From Reyranella sp. (GTDB lineage: Bacteria; Pseudomonadota; Alphaproteobacteria; Reyranellales; Reyranellaceae): a stretch of DNA of 64,000 nt. This document shows positions 46,233 through 55,079 of the stretch, one piece after another. Position numbers and translations under genes: made by a program. The stretch lies in NCBI GenBank assembly GCA_029946105.1, contig JAQSDW010000005.1:1-64000 (forward strand), written 5' to 3'. Positions within the stretch are counted from its first letter, which is position 1; every line of letters starts with the position of its first letter. Under the pieces are notes generated by a model. It worked only from the letters and a program-made list of their open reading frames with translations. It ran no database searches and was not told the origin of the DNA.

Positions 46233-47240
46233 ATGAAATCGTCGATGATGCGCCGCATGGCGGTATTGGGCCTGGCCCTGCTGGCCTTTTCGCCGGGTGC
46301 CGCCCAGGCGCAGAAGAAGCTGGTGGTCTACACTTCCAACGAAAGCACGCTGAACGATCTGGTCTTCGGCGCCTTCACCAAGGAGACCGGGATCACCGTC
46401 GAGCCGGTCGTCGCCGGATCGGGCGTGGTGATCCGTCGCCTGCAGGCCGAGAAGGACCGTCCGCTGGGCGACATCATCTGGGGGATCAGCCGGTCGCTGC
46501 TGCAGACCAACAAGGCGCTGTTCGCGCCCTATGCCTCCAAGAACAAGGACGCGATCCCCGTCGAATACCGCGATCCCACCGATCTGTGGATCGGCAACAA
46601 CCTCCATCTGCTGGTGATTCTGCAGAACACCAAGATCCTGCCGGCCGACCAGGGACCGAAGGGCTGGAGCGACCTGCTCGATCCGAAGTGGAAGGGCAAG
46701 ATCGCCTTTACCGATCCGGCCAACTCGGGCTCGGCCTACACCACGGTCACCCTTCTCGTCGACATGTGGGGCGGCGGCGAGGAAGGCTGGAAGAAAGTCG
46801 CGGCGCTGTTCAAGAATCTCAAGGTGCTGAACCGTTCGTCGCTGGTCTTCCAGGGCGTCGGCAACGGCGAGTATCCGCTGGGCATCTCGCTGGAATATGC
46901 CGGCCCGATGTGGGCGGCAGGCGGTGCGCCGGTCAAGACGATCTATCCCGCCGACGGCACGGTCGCGGCGATGGAAGGGGTCGCCATCATCAAGAACGGC
47001 CCCAATCCCGACTCGGCCAAGGCCTTCGTCGACTTCGTCAACCGCAAGGACGTGCGCGAGATGATCCTGAAGGCGACGTACCGCCGGCCGACGCGCACCG
47101 ACCTCGACCTGTCGAGCCTGCCAGGCGGCATGCCGCCACTCGCTTCGCTCAAGATGCTGAATTACGACGAGGCTGGCTGGACCGACAAGCGCAAGGAAAC
47201 GCTCGAGCGCATCAAGGACGTTCTTCAGGACTCGCGCTGA
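46233..47240 (+). CDS. ABC transporter substrate-binding protein, ferric/phosphonate type
   Basis: A 335-residue periplasmic binding protein of the iron(III)/thiamine/2-aminoethylphosphonate group (SBP_bac_6-like). It has a signal peptide ending GAAQAQ near residue 28, then KKLVVYTSNESTLNDLVFGA, which is the family opening. FTKETGITVEPVVAGSGVV and WSDLLDPKWKGKIAFTDPA follow. A GGGGAGGG site precedes the ATG. The usual iron-binding Tyr pair is not evident to me, so an organic ligand such as a phosphonate is plausible. It is the first gene of a three-gene importer operon. Confidence 0.9.
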   Translation: MKSSMMRRMAVLGLALLAFSPGAAQAQKKLVVYTSNESTLNDLVFGAFTKETGITVEPVVAGSGVVIRRLQAEKDRPLGDIIWGISRSLLQTNKALFAPYASKNKDAIPVEYRDPTDLWIGNNLHLLVILQNTKILPADQGPKGWSDLLDPKWKGKIAFTDPANSGSAYTTVTLLVDMWGGGEEGWKKVAALFKNLKVLNRSSLVFQGVGNGEYPLGISLEYAGPMWAAGGAPVKTIYPADGTVAAMEGVAIIKNGPNPDSAKAFVDFVNRKDVREMILKATYRRPTRTDLDLSSLPGGMPPLASLKMLNYDEAGWTDKRKETLERIKDVLQDSR

Positions 47241-47242
47241 GC

Positions 47243-48205
47243 GTGACCGGTATCGTCATTGAAGGCGTAACGCGGTCGTTCGGCACGGTGCGCGCCGTCG
47301 ACGGGGTGAGCCTCACCGTCGGCGACGGCGAGTTCTTCACACTGCTCGGGCCGTCAGGCTGCGGCAAGACCACGTTGCTGCGCATGATCGCGGGCTTCTG
47401 CGAGCTCGACGGCGGCGAGATCCGCTTCGGAACGAAACGCATCGACAAACTGCCGGCGCATACGCGCGACATCGGCATGGTGTTCCAGAACTACGCGGTG
47501 TTTCCCAACCTGACGGTGGCGGGCAACGTCGCCTACGGCTTGAAGGCGCGCCGCGTGGCGGGAGCCGATCTCGCGCACCGCGTCGACGAGGCGCTGGCGC
47601 TGGTCCAGCTCGCCGGCTACGGCGAGCGCTGGCCGCACCAGCTCTCGGGAGGGCAGCTCCAGCGCGTCGCCATTGCCCGCGCCCTGGTGATCCGTCCGCA
47701 GGTGCTGCTGTTCGACGAGCCGCTCAGCAACCTCGACGCCAGGCTCCGGGTCAGCATGCGGGCCGAGATCAGCGAGCTGCAGAAGTCGCTCGGCATCACG
47801 GCAATCTATGTAACGCACGACCAGGAAGAGGCCATGTCGGTGTCCGACCGCATCGCCCTGATGCAAAGCGGCAAGCTCGAGCAGGTGGGCGCGCCGGCCG
47901 AGATCTACCGCAACCCGGCGTCGCGCTTCGCCGCCGAATTCATGGGCACGACCAACCTCCTGCCGGAGGGCGCGCTCCGGCCCGAAGCGCTGCGCCTCGC
48001 CGCGGACGCACCCGCGGAATGGCCGCGTCTTGCAGGTGCGATCGTGCGCGTCGAGATGCTGGGCCCGATCACACGGCTCGATGTGCGGCTGGCCGACGGC
48101 ACGCTCGTACGAGCGGCACTGCTCGATGATCCCGGCCGGCCGATGATCGCGGGCGAGGCCGTGGCGCTCGCCTACGATCCGGCCCGGGTAACCGTACTGC
48201 CGTGA
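47243..48205 (+). CDS. ABC transporter ATP-binding protein (PotA/FbpC-like)
   Basis: A 320-residue ATPase. Walker A GPSGCGKTT, signature LSGGQLQR, Walker B VLLFDEPLSNLDARLR and switch THDQEEAMSVSD are present, with a TOBE region at the end. Translation starts at GTG 47243, two bases after the binding-protein stop, and its own stop overlaps the GTG of the permease gene, so all three genes are coupled. An upstream in-frame extension runs inside the binding-protein gene and is rejected. Confidence 0.92.
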   Translation: MTGIVIEGVTRSFGTVRAVDGVSLTVGDGEFFTLLGPSGCGKTTLLRMIAGFCELDGGEIRFGTKRIDKLPAHTRDIGMVFQNYAVFPNLTVAGNVAYGLKARRVAGADLAHRVDEALALVQLAGYGERWPHQLSGGQLQRVAIARALVIRPQVLLFDEPLSNLDARLRVSMRAEISELQKSLGITAIYVTHDQEEAMSVSDRIALMQSGKLEQVGAPAEIYRNPASRFAAEFMGTTNLLPEGALRPEALRLAADAPAEWPRLAGAIVRVEMLGPITRLDVRLADGTLVRAALLDDPGRPMIAGEAVALAYDPARVTVLP

Positions 48206-49854
48206 CGCTCTCTATCCCACACCAGCAACGGCTGCCGCTTGCTATCGCCGCCCTCGGGTTCGCGTTCCTCGGTCTCTTCCTGCTGTATCCATTGTTCAAT
48301 GTCTTCAGCGCCAGCGTGCTCGATGGCGAGGGCGAGAAGTTCACACTGGCCAACTATTTCAAGGTGCTCGGTCGGCCGTTCTATCGCGGTGCCGTCATCA
48401 ACACGCTCACCATCGGCGTCGCGGCCACGATCACCACGACGCTGATGTCGGTGCCGTTCGCCTTCGCGCTGTCGCGCCTGCCGGTGCCGGGCAAGGCCGC
48501 GATCATCGCACTAGCCGCCATGCCGCTGGTGCTTCCGTCCTTCGTCAGCGCCTATGCCATCGTACTGCTGCTGGGCCGCGCCGGCATCTTCACGCAATGG
48601 CTGAATTCCTGGGGCATCGGCTTCGGCTCGATCTACGGCGCCGGCGGCATCGTGCTGGTCTATACGCTGACGCTCTATCCCTACGTGCTGCTGCCGACCA
48701 TGGCCGGCTTCAAGGCGGTCGACGTCTCGGTCGAGGAGGCGGCGCAAAGCCTGGGTTCCTCGCCGCGCCGCACCCTGTGGACCGTGACGCTGCCCATCGT
48801 CATCCCCTCGATCCTGGCCGGCGGGCTGCTGGTATTCATCGAGACGCTGGAGAATTTCGGCGTGCCCTTCGTGCTGGCCGAGGATCTGCCGATCTTCGCC
48901 GTCGAAGCCTTCAAGCTCTTTATCGGCGAAACCGCGCCCAATCCGTCGTCGGCCGGCGTCCTGGGTGTGCTGCTGATCCTGACGACGGCGGCCGTGCTGC
49001 TGGTCCAGCGCCGTTTCCTCTCGACCCGCCGCTTCGCCACCGGCGCGCGCTCCGCACCTCCGATCCTGCAGGTCGGCACCGGCGTTCGCGTCGCCGCCGC
49101 GGTCTATTGCTGGACCGTCGTCCTGCTGGCGCTGGTGCCGTTCTTCGCCATCGTTGTGCTGTCGTTCATGGAGTTCCGTGGCCCGGTGCTCCATCCCAAC
49201 TTCAGCCTGGAGAACTTTGCGATCCTGTTCGACCGCTCCATCCGGCCGCTGCTCAACACGCTGCTGTTCGCCACCTTGGCCGCGATCGGCGTCACCCTGG
49301 TCGGCGTGCCGATCGCCTATGTGGTGACGCGCGTGCGCTCCACCATGGCCTCGGTGCTCGACGTGATCGCGACCTTGCCCTTTGCCGTCGCGGGCACGGT
49401 GCTGGCCATTGGCTACGTCGTGTCCTTCAACAGCGGCTGGCTGATCCTGACCGGCGGTCCGCTGATCATGGTGCTGGCCTACACGGTGCGCAAAGTGCCG
49501 TTCGCGGTGCGCTCGTCGAGCGCCATCCTGCATCAGATCGATCCCTCGCTCGAAGAGGCCTCGATCAGCCTCGGCCGCTCGCCGCTGCAGACTTTCGGCC
49601 GCATCCTCGTGCCGCTGATGCTGGGCGGCATCCTGAGCGGCTTCGTGCTGACCTGGGTGACGGTGGCGTCGGAACTGAGCGCCACGGTCGTGCTCTACAG
49701 CGGCTCGTGGCGGACGCTGACGGTGGTGATGTTCCAGGCGCTGGAAAGCGGCGGCGGCGGGGTCGCCACGGCTGCCGCCTCGACGCTGATCGTCGTCACA
49801 TTGTTGCCGATCGCGTTGCTTTACCGCCTGATCCGGCGTTACGAACTGTCGTGA
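48202..49854 (+). CDS. ABC transporter permease, fused double-domain (FbpB-like)
   Basis: A 550-residue inner-membrane protein with about twelve helices made of two fused permease domains. Each half has its own coupling loop: VEEAAQSLGSSPRRTLW in the first and LEEASISLGRSPLQTFGRI in the second. This fused architecture is typical of FbpB and 2-aminoethylphosphonate permeases. It starts at GTG 48202, sharing bases with the ATPase stop, and so works as a single-chain channel for the importer at 46233-49854. Confidence 0.93.
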   Translation: MTLSIPHQQRLPLAIAALGFAFLGLFLLYPLFNVFSASVLDGEGEKFTLANYFKVLGRPFYRGAVINTLTIGVAATITTTLMSVPFAFALSRLPVPGKAAIIALAAMPLVLPSFVSAYAIVLLLGRAGIFTQWLNSWGIGFGSIYGAGGIVLVYTLTLYPYVLLPTMAGFKAVDVSVEEAAQSLGSSPRRTLWTVTLPIVIPSILAGGLLVFIETLENFGVPFVLAEDLPIFAVEAFKLFIGETAPNPSSAGVLGVLLILTTAAVLLVQRRFLSTRRFATGARSAPPILQVGTGVRVAAAVYCWTVVLLALVPFFAIVVLSFMEFRGPVLHPNFSLENFAILFDRSIRPLLNTLLFATLAAIGVTLVGVPIAYVVTRVRSTMASVLDVIATLPFAVAGTVLAIGYVVSFNSGWLILTGGPLIMVLAYTVRKVPFAVRSSSAILHQIDPSLEEASISLGRSPLQTFGRILVPLMLGGILSGFVLTWVTVASELSATVVLYSGSWRTLTVVMFQALESGGGGVATAAASTLIVVTLLPIALLYRLIRRYELS

Positions 49855-49886
49855 GGGCGCGGGAGCCCTAGAATTGCCTCACAATC

Positions 49887-49901
49887 TCGGGAGATTCCCG
49901 A
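49887..49901. other. Short hairpin between importer operon and AsmA gene
   Basis: TCGGGA-GAT-TCCCGA forms a 6-bp stem. An overlapping alternative, AATCTC-GG-GAGATT, can form instead. It sits about 33 bp after the permease stop and could end that transcript, but there is no T run to make a convincing intrinsic terminator. Confidence 0.35.
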
Positions 49902-49976
49902 TCTAGGCAGATTCCGTGGCTCGAGAAATTGCCCGGGCCGCATCCTCAGGCGCTCCAGCGCGTTGTATCCTTGGTC

Positions 49977-52900
49977 ATGGCTATGCGTAGGCGCACGAAA
50001 ATCGGCATATGGGCTGCAGCCGTCGTCGGCGTGCTGATGCTTGCCTGGAGTGCGGTGCCCTATTTGGTCGATATGCAGGTTTTCAAGCCGGCCATGATCC
50101 AGGCCGTCAAGGAAGCCACCGGGCGCGAATTGTTGATCGACGGGCCGATCGAGCTCTCAATGTACCCCGTACCCGGCATTTCCGCGCGCCAAGTCCACTT
50201 CGCCAACGCCACCGGCACCACGGGCGCCCAGATGCTCGATGTGCTGCGGATCGTCGTCCGGCCCTCCGTCCTCGCCCTGCTGCAGGGGCGGATCGAGGTC
50301 GGCACGCTCTTCCTCTATCGGCCGACCATCGTTCTGGAAGCCGACGCCGACGGCAAGCCCAACTGGGAATTCGCACCGGGCGCCAACGCCAGCCAGCCGC
50401 AAGGCGCGCCGAGCAATGGCCTGCATCTAGCGGTCGGCCGTCTTGCCATCGTGCGCGGCACCATCAAGTACACCGATCCGCGGTCCGGCAAGACCCATAC
50501 CGCCGAGGACGTCCGCGTGCGCGCATCGGTCGGCTCCCTGGATGGCCCGATGACGCTGGAGGGCACCGCCACCGTGAACGGCGTGCCGTTGCTCTTCGAT
50601 CTCAGCGTGGGTGGGCCGTCGGACAAGGGCCATCGGACGATCCTTGCGCTCGAGGTCGCGAGCGGCAAACTCGCCTTCGACGGTTGGCTGGGCCGGATCG
50701 CTCCGGACGGCAGCGTGATGGGTCAGTTATCGGTGGCCACCGGCCGGTTGACCGATTTCATCGGCGCCCTCGTCAGTGCCACCGGTGGCGGCATCCCCAA
50801 GTTCGAGGCGTCGGTTGTCGGCAGCTTCGCCTTCGATGGCGGGATCGAAGTCTCACCCCGGCGAGTGGCCCTCACCAACTTCAAGACATCGATGGGGGGT
50901 GAAACGGCCTCGGGCACGGTGTCGCTGGATCAGGATCCGACGCCGACCCTCACCGGCAAATTGACGTTGCCCCAGGTCGATGTCGAGAAGTGGATCACGG
51001 TGCTGCAACAGCCGGGCATCTTCGCACCGCCCCCTGCAACACCACCTACAACGCCCGCACCCGCAACCAAACCGGCGCCCGCGGTCGCGACCAAGCCGGG
51101 CGCGGACCCCGCGGCCAAACCCGCACCTGCCGCTCCCGCCGCCAAGCCTGCTGCCCCGGCGGCCAAGCCGCCCGTGGTCAAGCCCGTGGCGGCTGCCGCG
51201 TCGCCCTTCCCGGCGGCGCTGAACGTCAAGCTGTCGGTCGATGCTGCCCAAGTCCTCTACCGCAAGGGCACGATCCGCGATCTGTCCATCGTGGTCGAGA
51301 TCCACAAGGGTGCCGTCACGGTCCCGCAATTCAAGGCGATCCTGCCGGGCGAGATGATCGTGCAGGCCAACGCCACCGCGCCAGTGCCGCCAGCTGCAAC
51401 CACGCCGCCCGCCAAGCCCGCCGCGCCGCCGGCCAAACCGGCCGCGCCGCAGGCCAAACCGGCCGCGCCGCAGGCCAAATCGGCCGCGCCGCAGGCCAAA
51501 TCGGCTGATAATGCCGTTCAGGCGAGTGGCGAGATAAGCATCGTCGGACCGAAGCTGCGCGACACGCTGGCCTGGCTCGAGATCGATGCGTCGGGCGTGC
51601 CGGCCGGCAAGCTGCGGACGCTCGGTGTCAAAGGCAAGCTCACGTCGACCGCCAATGGCGTGCAGTTGAACGATGTCGCGTTCGACCTCGACGACCAGCA
51701 TGCCACCGGCAGCGGTGCCGTCACTTTCGGCCTGCCGCTCGCGGTGGCGACCCAGCTCCAGGTCGATCGCTTCGACCTCGATGCCTACACGCCCACGACC
51801 AAGTCCGCCGCCCAGCCGTCGCTTCCGGCCCTGCCGACTGGAGCCGTCACACCTGCCGCCGCCGTTACGCCCGCTAAACCGACGGCCGCCGCCTCCGTTG
51901 TGCCGCCACCGAGCTTCGGGTTGAAGGCCAAGGTCGCGAGCCTCGTCTATCGCGGCCAGCCGTTGAAGGGCGTCGATGCCGACCTGACGGTGCAGGGCAA
52001 TGTCCTGAAGCTGAACGGCATCAAGGTCGCCGATCTGTTGGGCGCGAAGCTCGACCTGCGCGGCTCGGTCACCGATTTCGGCACCGCGCCGCGCTTCGAC
52101 CTCACCTTCAACACGACCATGCCGGATACCGAGAAGCTGCTCGACTATGCCGGGTTGCCGAAATTCATGAACGGCAAGATAGGTGCGGCATCGGCCGGAG
52201 GCGGCGTCGCCGGAACGATGGGTGCGCTCACGCTGCGCGATGCCAACGTCACCATGCTGGGAGCCACCGCCCGCGCCACCGGGGTGCTGGCCCTGGGCGA
52301 TGCCTTCAGCTTCAATTTTTCCAGCTTCGCGCTCCAGGCCCAGGATGCGAGCCAGCTGGTCTCGGTCGCCAGCGGCACCAGCCAGACGGGAATCGGCGCG
52401 CTGTCCGCCAGCGGCACCTTCAAGGGCAACGCAGACCGGGCAGGCTTCGAGGGCAATCTCGCCGCCGTGGGCAACCAGATGACCGGCAAGATCGACGCGA
52501 CGTTGGGCAAGCGGCCAAACATCACGGTGAACCTGAAGGTCCCCGGCACGCTCGACTTCGACAAATGGCTGGGCGTATCGCCCGTCCCTCAGTCCGCTCC
52601 GGCCGCCGCGCCCGGGGCAGGGGCGCCACAGGCCGCGCCGCCACCGTCTGCCCCGACGTCGCCCGCGGCGAGCGGCAAGCCCATCGATCTCTCCGCCTTG
52701 CGGTCCTTCGACGCCTCGCTGGAACTCTACACCAGCGCGCTCACGGTCGGCGCGGTCCAAGTCAACTACGGCGACCTGACGGCGACGCTGAAGAACGGCG
52801 TCTTCAAGATCTCCAGACTCACCGGGCAGTTCTATAGCGGTGCGGTCGATTTCACCGGCACGGTCGACGCTTCCAAGGCGACCCTGGGGATCGACCTCGC

Positions 52901-53453
52901 GGGCAGTCTTCAGGGCATCTATCTCGGCGAGATGCTGCGCGGCACCGCGGGCACCAACACCTTCGGCAACGACAATCTCACCGTGGCGGTAGACGGCAAG
53001 ATCAACGTCATGAACATCGCGCTGAAGGGCGGCGGCAATTCACCGGAGGCGATCCGCAACTCCCTGGTCGGCAGCGGGCAGGTGAGCGGCTATGTCTATC
53101 CGTCGGTGACCAAGGGTTCGCTCTCCTTCGTCTCTTTTGCCGCCGGCGTCGCCAGCGTCTTCAGCAGCGAGATGGGCTTCAACTCGGCAGTGCTGGATGC
53201 CTTCATCAATCGCCAGAGTGCGATCTCGGGCGGGTTTCAGCTCGCCAACGGAACGCTTACCCTGCAGGAGCAGAAAGTGCAGGGCCAGAACGCCGTCGCC
53301 CTCGTCAGCAGCCAGACCAGCCTGACGGCGGCGACCACCGATACGACCATCGGTCTCGATGTCGGCAAGACCGGGTCGGTGGATTTCGTCATGACGGTGA
53401 AGGGGCCGATGTCCGCGCCCACGCTTAACGCGGGACGCCCGCAGCGGCGTTAG
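49977..53453 (+). CDS. AsmA family protein with Pro/Ala-rich linkers
   Basis: A 1,158-residue envelope protein of the AsmA/TamB-related group thought to affect outer-membrane assembly or lipid transfer. One N-terminal membrane helix (IGIWAAAVVGVLMLAW) is followed by VFKPAMIQAVKEATGRELLI, the classical AsmA start. The C-terminal AsmA-like domain includes the LKGGGNSPEAIRNSLVGSG region. Pro/Ala/Lys-rich linkers lie near residues 349-411, 468-511, 612-645 and 872-900 and divide the chain into four or five blocks of beta structure. The start is the ATG at 49977 or 49983. Such long linkers are unusual for AsmA. Confidence 0.9.
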   Translation: MAMRRRTKIGIWAAAVVGVLMLAWSAVPYLVDMQVFKPAMIQAVKEATGRELLIDGPIELSMYPVPGISARQVHFANATGTTGAQMLDVLRIVVRPSVLALLQGRIEVGTLFLYRPTIVLEADADGKPNWEFAPGANASQPQGAPSNGLHLAVGRLAIVRGTIKYTDPRSGKTHTAEDVRVRASVGSLDGPMTLEGTATVNGVPLLFDLSVGGPSDKGHRTILALEVASGKLAFDGWLGRIAPDGSVMGQLSVATGRLTDFIGALVSATGGGIPKFEASVVGSFAFDGGIEVSPRRVALTNFKTSMGGETASGTVSLDQDPTPTLTGKLTLPQVDVEKWITVLQQPGIFAPPPATPPTTPAPATKPAPAVATKPGADPAAKPAPAAPAAKPAAPAAKPPVVKPVAAAASPFPAALNVKLSVDAAQVLYRKGTIRDLSIVVEIHKGAVTVPQFKAILPGEMIVQANATAPVPPAATTPPAKPAAPPAKPAAPQAKPAAPQAKSAAPQAKSADNAVQASGEISIVGPKLRDTLAWLEIDASGVPAGKLRTLGVKGKLTSTANGVQLNDVAFDLDDQHATGSGAVTFGLPLAVATQLQVDRFDLDAYTPTTKSAAQPSLPALPTGAVTPAAAVTPAKPTAAASVVPPPSFGLKAKVASLVYRGQPLKGVDADLTVQGNVLKLNGIKVADLLGAKLDLRGSVTDFGTAPRFDLTFNTTMPDTEKLLDYAGLPKFMNGKIGAASAGGGVAGTMGALTLRDANVTMLGATARATGVLALGDAFSFNFSSFALQAQDASQLVSVASGTSQTGIGALSASGTFKGNADRAGFEGNLAAVGNQMTGKIDATLGKRPNITVNLKVPGTLDFDKWLGVSPVPQSAPAAAPGAGAPQAAPPPSAPTSPAASGKPIDLSALRSFDASLELYTSALTVGAVQVNYGDLTATLKNGVFKISRLTGQFYSGAVDFTGTVDASKATLGIDLAGSLQGIYLGEMLRGTAGTNTFGNDNLTVAVDGKINVMNIALKGGGNSPEAIRNSLVGSGQVSGYVYPSVTKGSLSFVSFAAGVASVFSSEMGFNSAVLDAFINRQSAISGGFQLANGTLTLQEQKVQGQNAVALVSSQTSLTAATTDTTIGLDVGKTGSVDFVMTVKGPMSAPTLNAGRPQRR
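51420..51503 (+). repeat. Four 21-bp tandem repeats in the AsmA gene
   Basis: Units at 51420, 51441, 51462 and 51483 share the pattern gccgcgccgcaggccaaa plus three variable bases, encoding AAPQAKP-type heptapeptides. They form part of the second Pro/Ala-rich linker. Copy number is likely to vary between strains by slippage. Confidence 0.85.
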
Positions 53454-53488
53454 GACATATTCCGATCGGGCGTCATCGTCTTCTTTCT

Positions 53489-53599
53489 CCTCTCCCCCGA
53501 TTCGGCGCTGTTTACAGCGCCTGGGGGAGAGGGCGGGCGAGGGGGATACGCACGAGTCTCGCCCCCTCACCTAACCTCTCCCCCTAGCGGAGGAGAGGA
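53489..53599. repeat. Compound palindromic intergenic repeat
   Basis: CCTCTCCCCC (53489-53498) pairs with GGGGGAGAGG (53523-53532). A second stem, GGCGCTG-TTTA-CAGCGCC (53504-53521), is nested inside. Downstream, GAGGGGG/CCCCCTC and CCTCTCC/GGAGAGG pairs repeat the theme to 53599. It fills the gap between two convergent genes (ends 53453 and 53611) and probably belongs to a dispersed palindromic repeat family. It could also act as a bidirectional terminator. Confidence 0.65.
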
Positions 53600-53610
53600 A
53601 TATGAAGACT

Positions 53611-54282
53611 CTAAGCCGCGCGGTTCTTCAGGATTTCCCAAGCGCGCGTGAAGTTCTGCGCCATCTCATCGGCTGGCACGGCGCCGGAGAACAGGACGTG
53701 GCCCTGTAGGGCGAAGCTCGGCACGCCCTGGATGCCGGCGTTGCGCGCCATCTGGTCGCCCGCCAGCACTTCCTTACGGCCTTCGTCGCCCGCCAGCATC
53801 GCCAACACCTCGTCGCGGTCGATGCCGCCCTCGGCGCCGATGCTGGCCAGAATCTGGTGATCGCCGATATCGGCGCCGTTGCAGAAGTATCCCTCGAACA
53901 GCGCCTCGACGACGGCGTCCTGGACGCCCTTCTTGCCGGCCAGGCGGATCAGCCGGTGCGCGCTCACGGTGTTGGGCGTGCGCGTGATGCGGTCGAGATG
54001 GAATTCGAGGCCGACGGTGGCGGCGGTCTCGGTGATGCGCTGGTCGAGCTGCTGCGAGCGCTCGAGGCTGCCGAACTTGGCGATGCGGTATTGCTTGCGC
54101 TCGACACCCTCGGGCGGCATCTCGGGATTGAGCTGGAAGGGATGCCAGGCGACGGTGACGGCGCAGTGCTTGCTGGCGAGGAGATCGAGGGCGCGCTCGA
54201 GCTGGCGCTTGCCGATGTAACACCACGGGCAGATCGCGTCGGAGATGACGTCGATGCGGCCGACAGGCTGGGCCTGGTCCAT
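53611..54282 (-). CDS. DsbA family oxidoreductase (FrnE-like)
   Basis: A 223-residue thioredoxin-fold protein of the FrnE/2-hydroxychromene isomerase-like branch. The CPWC active site is at residues 18-21 (SDAICPWCYIGKRQLERAL), and the cis-Pro loop reads GIQGVPSFAL. It has no signal peptide, so it is cytoplasmic, unlike classical DsbA. FrnE relatives serve polyketide synthesis or oxidative-stress disulphide exchange. The ATG at 54282 follows a GGGGAAAGGAAAC leader. It diverges from an SDR gene 70 bp away. Confidence 0.92.
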   Translation of the reverse strand: MDQAQPVGRIDVISDAICPWCYIGKRQLERALDLLASKHCAVTVAWHPFQLNPEMPPEGVERKQYRIAKFGSLERSQQLDQRITETAATVGLEFHLDRITRTPNTVSAHRLIRLAGKKGVQDAVVEALFEGYFCNGADIGDHQILASIGAEGGIDRDEVLAMLAGDEGRKEVLAGDQMARNAGIQGVPSFALQGHVLFSGAVPADEMAQNFTRAWEILKNRAA

Positions 54283-54352
54283 GGTTGTTTCCTTTCCCCT
54301 ATTGCCAACCAGCGTATACCTGCGTGGAATCCCGGGCAACGAGGGGACCCCC

Positions 54353-55066
54353 ATGGAAAGACCGAAATACCGCTCTGCGCTCATCGTCGGCACCGGCCCG
54401 GGGCTCAGCGCCTCGCTGGCCCGCCTGTTTGCCGCCAACGGCCTCGCCGTGGCGGTGGCGGCACGCCAGACCGACAAGCTCGCCGCACTGGCCAAGGAAA
54501 CCGGGGCCACGGCGCATGCCTGTAACGCCGCCGATCCCAGGGAAGTTGCCGCCCTGTTCGAGGCGCTCGACGCCAAGGGCCGGACGCCCGACGTCGTCGT
54601 CTACAACGCCAGCAACCGGGTGCGGGGCGCGCTGGTCGATCTGCCGCCCGACGACGTCAAACGCGCCATCGAGATCAGCGCCTTCGGCGCCTTCCTGGTT
54701 TCCCAGCAGGCCGCCAAGCGCATGCTGCCGCCAGGGAAATCCACGGGCCACGGCGCCATCCTGCTGTCGGGCGCCACCGCGGGCGTAAAAGGCTTCGCGC
54801 TTTCGGCCACCTTCGCCATGGGCAAGTTCGCGCTACGCGGTCTCGCGCAATCGATGGCGCGCGAGCTGTCGCCCAAAGGCATCCATGTCGCGCATTTCGT
54901 CATCGACGGCGGTATTCGCAGTGTCGCTCGGCCGGTGCCGGCCGATGCGCCGGACAGCCTGCTCGATCCCGACGCCATCGCCGAGACCTACTGGGCCACG
55001 CTCCACCAGCATCGCAGCGCCTGGAGCTGGGAGGTCGAGGTCCGACCGTGGACGGAGAAATTCTAG
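54353..55066 (+). CDS. SDR family protein with Tyr-to-Phe active-site change
   Basis: A 237-residue short-chain dehydrogenase/reductase fold protein. The cofactor loop VGTGPGLSASLA is at residues 12-23 and NAS replaces NAG at 85-87. The conserved Ser139 is present (LLSGATAG). The catalytic YxxxK reads Phe154-Ala-Met-Gly-Lys158, so the proton-donating Tyr is missing. This suggests an altered mechanism or a non-enzymatic role. The ATG at 54353 follows GAGGGG. It converges with the MipA/OmpV gene, 13 bp apart. Confidence 0.88.
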   Translation: MERPKYRSALIVGTGPGLSASLARLFAANGLAVAVAARQTDKLAALAKETGATAHACNAADPREVAALFEALDAKGRTPDVVVYNASNRVRGALVDLPPDDVKRAIEISAFGAFLVSQQAAKRMLPPGKSTGHGAILLSGATAGVKGFALSATFAMGKFALRGLAQSMARELSPKGIHVAHFVIDGGIRSVARPVPADAPDSLLDPDAIAETYWATLHQHRSAWSWEVEVRPWTEKF

Positions 55067-55079
55067 AAGGACCGACCCG

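Noticed and set aside
50853-52760. A 635-codon minus-strand frame opposite the AsmA gene
   Set aside because: Arg/Gly-rich product that mirrors the Pro/Ala linkers of the AsmA gene, with no motif or start signal.
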